From Chitinophagaceae bacterium (GTDB lineage Bacteria > Bacteroidota > Bacteroidia > Chitinophagales > Chitinophagaceae): 64,000 nucleotides of DNA. The notes under the pieces are model-generated. The model was not told where the DNA came from and did not search any database. It saw only the letters and a list, made by a program, of their open reading frames with translations. The DNA lies in the NCBI GenBank assembly GCA_016713965.1, contig JADJOC010000002.1, positions 416,001-480,000 on the forward strand. Reading direction: 5' to 3'. Positions within the stretch are counted from its first letter, which is position 1, and each line of letters begins with the position of its first letter. This document shows positions 59,822-64,000 of the stretch, one piece after another. Position numbers and translations under genes: made by a program.

Positions 59822-62059
59822 TTACTCCGTATCATACCTGTCTACCCTCTCAATTCCCGGTAAAGCTTTTAATTGCTGCACAAGTTCGTCCAGCTCATCT
59901 TTATCATGCACAAATATTCTTACATTGCCTTCAAACAAACCTTCTTTGGCTTCTATCGTCATGGCAGAAATATTAAATTTCATTTCACCGCTGATGAGGT
60001 TGGTTATTTTATGAATCACGCCCACATCATCCAGCCCGATGATACGCAGACCAGTAAGAAAAGAAATTTCTTTGTTCTTGGCCCATTTTGTTTTTACTAC
60101 ACGGTGCCCATAATTTGCCAGCAACCTGGCAGCATTGGGACAAGTGGTGCGGTGTATTTTCAGCCCTTCGCCAGTGGTTACAAATCCAAATACATCATCG
60201 CCGGGTATCGGCTTGCAGCAATTGGCCAGCGTATACATGATTTTATCGCTGCTTTCCCCAAAAATAATCAGTTCTGTTTCTTTTTTGCTTAGTGGCTTAA
60301 CTGTAGGTTCGGCCTCAGGTTTTTCTTCTACAGGTTTTATGGGTTTGGGCGGAAAAATTTTATCGCCATGTACCGTAAATTCTTTCAGTTCTTTTAAATC
60401 TATTTTTTTTACGGCAACGTCATACAAAAAATCCAATGATGAACCCAGTTTATAAAAAACAGCCAGTTCTTCTATAGTTTGCTGGTTCATTTGTGCACCA
60501 ATACCTTCGAGTTTTTTTTGCAATATATATTTCCCATCTTCGGCTACCTTTCTTTTTTCTTCTTTTAGCGTATCTTTTATTTTTTGGCGGGCTTTACTTG
60601 TAACCACAAAATTCAGCCACTCGGTATTGGGTTTTTGCTTGGCGCTCGTAATAATTTCAATCTGGTCACCGCTGCGTAATTTGTAGCTGATGGGCACCAG
60701 TTTATGGTTAACCTTAGCGCCGATACATTTGCTGCCCACCGCAGTATGCACACTAAATGCAAAATCCAAAGCGGTTGCTCCGATCGGCAGCATTTTTACA
60801 TCCCCTTTTGGGGTATACACATATATTTCTTCAGCAAGAAAGGAGGTTTTAAAATCCTGTAAAAAATCCAATGAATTGCTTTCATGATTGCTAAGCGCTT
60901 CCCTGATCTGGCTAAACCATTTATCAAAGCGGCTTTCATCATTATTTCCTTCTTTATATTTCCAATGCGCTGCCAATCCTTTTTCTGCAATTTCGTTCAT
61001 GCGTTTGGTGCGTATCTGCACTTCTACCCATTTGCCCTGTGGCCCCATAACGGTAGTGTGCAACGCTTCATAACCATTATTTTTAGGATTGCTTAACCAG
61101 TCCCTCAGCCGCTCGGGAGATGGCGTGTATTCATCGGTTATCATGCTGTATACTTTCCAGCAATCTTCTTTTTCTTTTTCAGGAGGGGCGCTAACAATAA
61201 TGCGTACGGCAAAAAGGTCATATACTTCTTCAAAGGATACACCTTTCTTTTTTATTTTATTCCAGATGGAATGTATGCTTTTGGGCCTGCCATAAATTTC
61301 AAAATCAAAACCGGATTTTTCCAGCTTTTCTTTTATCGGCTTTACAAAATCATTAATATACCGTGTACGTTCTCTTTTGGTATCATTTAGTTTCTGGGCA
61401 ATATATTTATAGGTATCCGGTTCCATGTATTTCATGGCCAGGTCTTCCATTTCAGTTTTAATATTGTACAAACCCATCCGGTGTGCCAATGGCGCATACA
61501 CATATACCGTTTCGCTGCTTACTTTCAATTGTTTCTCCCGTTTCATGCTGTCCATCGTACGCATGTTGTGCAACCGGTCAGCCAGCTTTATTAAAATTAC
61601 CCGGGGGTCATCGGTAAGTGTCAGTAAAATCTTTTTAAAATTTTCAGCTTGCTGGCTGGTATTGGCATCTATTACCGTGCTGATTTTGGTAAGGCCATCT
61701 ACAATTTTAGCTATTTCTATACCAAATTCCCGCTGTATATCTTCTAAGGTAATATCAGTATCTTCTACCGTATCGTGCAATAAGGCGCAGATGGTGCTTC
61801 GTACACCCAAACCAATTTCTTCTACACAAATCCTTGCTACGGCCAACGGGTGAAGGATATATGGCTCGCCGCTTTTACGGCGCATGGTTTTATGGGCTTC
61901 TGCCGCTATTTCAAAAGCAATACGAAGCAATTGCTTATCACCAGGCTTAATTTTGGGTTTAAGCGCTTTTAGCAATCCGCGGTATTGGCGCAAAATTGCT
62001 TTTTTCTCTTCTTCCCCAGTGAGTGTATACGGGGTTATTTTTACAGCTGTATCCATCAA
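59822..62059 (-). CDS. Bifunctional (p)ppGpp synthetase/hydrolase (RelA/SpoT homologue)
   Basis: The 745-residue protein has an HD hydrolase domain (GEPYILHPLAVARI near 62-75; ALLHDTVEDTDI), a synthetase domain (YGRPKSIHSIWNKIKKKG; YDLFAVRIIV), TGS (VYTPKGDVKMLPIGATALDFAF) and a C-terminal ACT domain (LRIIGLDDVGVIHKITNLI), standard for bifunctional Rsh. It makes and degrades (p)ppGpp in the stringent response. Own transcription unit. Confidence 0.97.
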   Translation of the reverse strand: MMDTAVKITPYTLTGEEEKKAILRQYRGLLKALKPKIKPGDKQLLRIAFEIAAEAHKTMRRKSGEPYILHPLAVARICVEEIGLGVRSTICALLHDTVEDTDITLEDIQREFGIEIAKIVDGLTKISTVIDANTSQQAENFKKILLTLTDDPRVILIKLADRLHNMRTMDSMKREKQLKVSSETVYVYAPLAHRMGLYNIKTEMEDLAMKYMEPDTYKYIAQKLNDTKRERTRYINDFVKPIKEKLEKSGFDFEIYGRPKSIHSIWNKIKKKGVSFEEVYDLFAVRIIVSAPPEKEKEDCWKVYSMITDEYTPSPERLRDWLSNPKNNGYEALHTTVMGPQGKWVEVQIRTKRMNEIAEKGLAAHWKYKEGNNDESRFDKWFSQIREALSNHESNSLDFLQDFKTSFLAEEIYVYTPKGDVKMLPIGATALDFAFSVHTAVGSKCIGAKVNHKLVPISYKLRSGDQIEIITSAKQKPNTEWLNFVVTSKARQKIKDTLKEEKRKVAEDGKYILQKKLEGIGAQMNQQTIEELAVFYKLGSSLDFLYDVAVKKIDLKELKEFTVHGDKIFPPKPIKPVEEKPEAEPTVKPLSKKETELIIFGESSDKIMYTLANCCKPIPGDDVFGFVTTGEGLKIHRTTCPNAARLLANYGHRVVKTKWAKNKEISFLTGLRIIGLDDVGVIHKITNLISGEMKFNISAMTIEAKEGLFEGNVRIFVHDKDELDELVQQLKALPGIERVDRYDTE

Positions 62060-62297
62060 GTATTACGAATTTACTTAAAAAGAGGGAAGAAGAGAAATGT
62101 GCTTTACTTATTTAGTAAAAAAACGAATATTTTTTATTATACCACATTTATTAAATTAAATCAGTAATATCTTATTGTTAATTCTTAACCTGATTAATTA
62201 ATTTAGCTGCCGGAGATATATCTTTCCAATAATTCTAATATCCATCCTACTCCATATATATAAATTAACTATTACTTTAACTATTAAAAACAAAAAA

Positions 62298-63695
62298 ATG
62301 AGAAAAAATTTTATTCCATCAATGGTAATAATAATAATGATTATTACTGGGTGCTGTCAAAACATATCTGCACAGGAAAATGCATCTTACTGGCTTAACC
62401 AGGCAAAAATTACAGGGATAAGGAATGGAGCATTTGGTTACCAGGCGCTGTTTTCTAATACTACCGGTTTTGCCAATACGGCTACAGGATCTTATGCACT
62501 TTTTTCCAATACTTTTGGAGGCAACAATACGGCTACCGGGTATAAAACACTTTATAGTAATATCAACGGAACCGGGAATGTAGCAGTTGGCGAAGAAACC
62601 ATGTTTACCAACAATGGAGGAAATTATAATTCTGCCATAGGGTTCAGGGCGCTCCATTATAATATTGGCGGAAACTACAATACTGCCAATGGAACTTATT
62701 CGCTTGTTGCCAATACTTCCGGAAATAATAATTCAGCTACCGGGTTTTATTCATTATACAATAATATTACCGGAAATTGTAATACGGCTATGGGAGACAG
62801 GGCTCTTCTTACCAATATCACTGGTAATAGTAATACGGCTTTAGGTTATAGAGCTGATGTCACACCCGCTAATGCTTCAAATGGAATTGTTAATAATTCT
62901 ACAGCCATTGGCGCCAACGCTATAGTAAATGCCAGCAATAAGGTAAGAATAGGAAGTGCAACGGTTACCCGGGTGGAAGGACCGGTAGATTATACGGTTT
63001 CGGACGGACGCTTTAAAACAAATATTACAGACGAAGTAAAAGGATTGGAATTTATAAAATTGCTCCGCCCTGTAGTGTATAATTTTGATACCCGTATGTT
63101 TGAAAAATTTTTGACAAAAAATATGCAGGACAGTATCAGCAGGGAATATATGAATAAAGATTTTGGCCCATCGACGGCAATCCGCCAAAGTGGATTTATA
63201 GCCCAGGAAGTCGAAGAAGCTACAAAAAAAATAAAATATGATTTTAATGGTGTCCATGTTCCGGAAAATGATAATGATAACTATAGCATAGCTTATGCTC
63301 AGTTTGTAGTTCCGTTGGTGAAAGGTATGCAGGAACAGCAGGAAATGATCGAGAAACAGCAAGAACAAATTGATGAACTTAAAGAATTAGTAAAAAAACT
63401 CGCTAACCAATCCTCTTCAATAACTAATACAAATTTAAGTGACAACAAGCTTGGTCAAAATGTACCTAATCCTGTTAATGGAGCAACCAAAATCACTTTC
63501 ATTACTTCTAAAGATGCTAATAAGGCAGAAATCAAATTTCAAAATTCAACAGGGCAAGCTGTAAAAACTATTCCTGTTGCTATCGGTACCGGAATCGTAA
63601 CAGTTTCTACAAGCGGTTTAAGTAAAGGCACATACAGTTATAGCCTGATAATTGATGGCAAAATAACAGATACTAAAATAATGGTTATTCAATAG
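62298..63695 (+). CDS. T9SS-sorted YadA-head/S74-type surface protein
   Basis: The 465-residue protein has a signal peptide, about ten repeats of the N-T-A-x-G form (e.g. NTTGFANTATGSYALFSNTF), a chaperone-of-endosialidase-like region (VSDGRFKTNITDEVKGLEFIK; STAIRQSGFIAQEVEE), a coiled coil (EQQEMIEKQQEQIDELKELVK) and a T9SS type A sorting domain (LGQNVPNPVNGATKITF; KGTYSYSLIIDGK). It is the intact paralogue of the decayed gene at 17803-19530. Probably a surface fibre. Confidence 0.88.
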   Translation: MRKNFIPSMVIIIMIITGCCQNISAQENASYWLNQAKITGIRNGAFGYQALFSNTTGFANTATGSYALFSNTFGGNNTATGYKTLYSNINGTGNVAVGEETMFTNNGGNYNSAIGFRALHYNIGGNYNTANGTYSLVANTSGNNNSATGFYSLYNNITGNCNTAMGDRALLTNITGNSNTALGYRADVTPANASNGIVNNSTAIGANAIVNASNKVRIGSATVTRVEGPVDYTVSDGRFKTNITDEVKGLEFIKLLRPVVYNFDTRMFEKFLTKNMQDSISREYMNKDFGPSTAIRQSGFIAQEVEEATKKIKYDFNGVHVPENDNDNYSIAYAQFVVPLVKGMQEQQEMIEKQQEQIDELKELVKKLANQSSSITNTNLSDNKLGQNVPNPVNGATKITFITSKDANKAEIKFQNSTGQAVKTIPVAIGTGIVTVSTSGLSKGTYSYSLIIDGKITDTKIMVIQ

Positions 63696-63714
63696 CTTTT
63701 GCTTAAATTACTTT

Positions 63715-63754
63715 TTAAGTAAAAGGGAGAAAATATTTTCTCCCTTTTACTTAA
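63715..63754 (+). terminator. 40-bp perfect palindromic terminator
   Basis: Twenty-bp arms (63715-63734, 63735-63754; core AAAAGGGAGAAAAT) without a loop, 20 bp after the stop. Confidence 0.8.
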
Positions 63755-63816
63755 TCTTCATCTAACTATACCATAATTTAAAAACTATTTACGATTAGAT
63801 ATTCCAAAAAAAACCT

Positions 63817-63824
63817 TACTTTTG
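63817..63824 (+). promoter_or_regulatory. -7 box (TACTTTTG) for tRNA-Leu
   Basis: TAnnTTTG match 32 bp before the tRNA. Confidence 0.6.
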
Positions 63825-63855
63825 CCTCCCAATTTCAGTTTTTAATTTTTAAACT

Positions 63856-63937
63856 GCGGATGTGGCGAAATTGGCAGACGCACTAGACTTAGGATCTAGC
63901 GCCGCAAGGCATGTAGGTTCGACCCCTATCATCCGCA
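63856..63937 (+). tRNA. tRNA-Leu(UAG)
   Basis: An 82-nt cloverleaf: acceptor GCGGATG/CATCCGC, D-arm region with GGCGAAATTGGCAGACGC, anticodon stem CTAGA/TCTAG enclosing C-T-T-A-G-G-A (anticodon TAG), a long variable arm (GCCGCAAGGC) and T-arm with GGTTCGACCCC. The long variable arm identifies a class II tRNA, leucine. CCA is not encoded. Confidence 0.97.
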
Positions 63938-63951
63938 CTTTTCATCCTAAG

Positions 63952-63985
63952 TCCCTCTTCTGCAAAATAGAAGAGGGATTTTTTT
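63952..63985 (+). terminator. Terminator after tRNA-Leu
   Basis: TCCCTCTTCT and AGAAGAGGGA pair over 10 bp around a seven-base loop, followed by seven Ts. Confidence 0.92.
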
Positions 63986-64000
63986 AAAATATGTTATATG

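Noticed and set aside
63856..64000. tRNA-associated integration site
   Set aside because: No integrase or direct repeat of the tRNA 3' end is visible before the window ends.

Overview
The window looks like a chromosomal segment of a low-GC member of the Bacteroidota, most likely Chitinophagales/Chitinophagaceae. Evidence: the gliding and type IX secretion (T9SS) genes gldD, gldE and porX; T9SS-type C-terminal sorting domains on secreted proteins; an lpxC-fabZ fusion; the 29-residue basic COX24-type protein; and many TAnnTTTG (-7) promoter boxes with no strong Shine-Dalgarno sequences. The family-level placement is inference.

Layout. 0-7.3 kb (minus): lipoprotein fragment, fused BatB-BatC aerotolerance protein, class D beta-lactamase, DUF3109, gldD-gldE-ssb-mutY. 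7.4-13 kb: HU, TPR protein, COX24-type peptide, RNase G, DUF3108, LPG-synthase-type membrane protein, ruvC. 13-14.4 kb: a gene-poor stretch with several short GG-leader peptide genes. Each clear one is preceded by the same small RNA element (a probable H-type pseudoknot), and one has four operator-like boxes at exact 21-bp spacing. A complete IS3-family element (14441-15751, 3-bp target duplication) sits between this cluster and its apparent terminator. 15.8-27.7 kb: HIT, GreA, dehydrogenase, decayed adhesin-like protein, DUF4143 ATPase, RidA, 3HCDH-type protein, TsaB, ArsR regulator, persulfide dioxygenase-rhodanese, and a second GG-peptide locus with a TlpA-like thioredoxin. 27.7-37 kb (minus): a lipid A/outer-membrane block (acyltransferase, lpxA, lpxC-fabZ, GNAT, DUF5686, lpxD, HD hydrolase). 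37-47 kb: porX, MBL hydrolase, ComEA-like protein, acyl-CoA dehydrogenase, SdpR/SdpI pair, alpha/beta hydrolase, alcohol dehydrogenase. 47.7-51 kb: accessory islet with a BRO-N fragment, CYTH protein, a small unknown protein divergent from an XRE regulator, an Abi_2 (HEPN) protein with a hairpin RNA leader, and an antitoxin-PIN pair; remnants of an xre 3' end follow each of the last two cassettes. 51-64 kb: two-gene secreted operon, truncated bestrophin, carbonic anhydrase, VOC protein, a second small-protein/XRE divergent pair, lipoproteins, the RelA/SpoT homologue, a T9SS-sorted adhesin and tRNA-Leu(UAG).

About fifteen genes are interrupted, mostly by single-base length changes in A/T homopolymers while the protein continues in another frame. 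That pattern suggests uncorrected sequencing or assembly errors. Such genes are given as one CDS over their full extent with the lesion noted; genes with several lesions or missing ends are called pseudogenes.

Most interesting: (1) the pseudoknot-like 5' leader, six candidate copies, with compensatory changes in both helices, upstream of GG-leader peptides and exported proteins; (2) the Abi_2 and antitoxin-PIN cassettes delimited by copies of the xre 3' end, the Abi gene having its own hairpin-plus-U-tract RNA; (3) two paralogous divergent pairs of an unknown ~90-residue protein with an XRE regulator.
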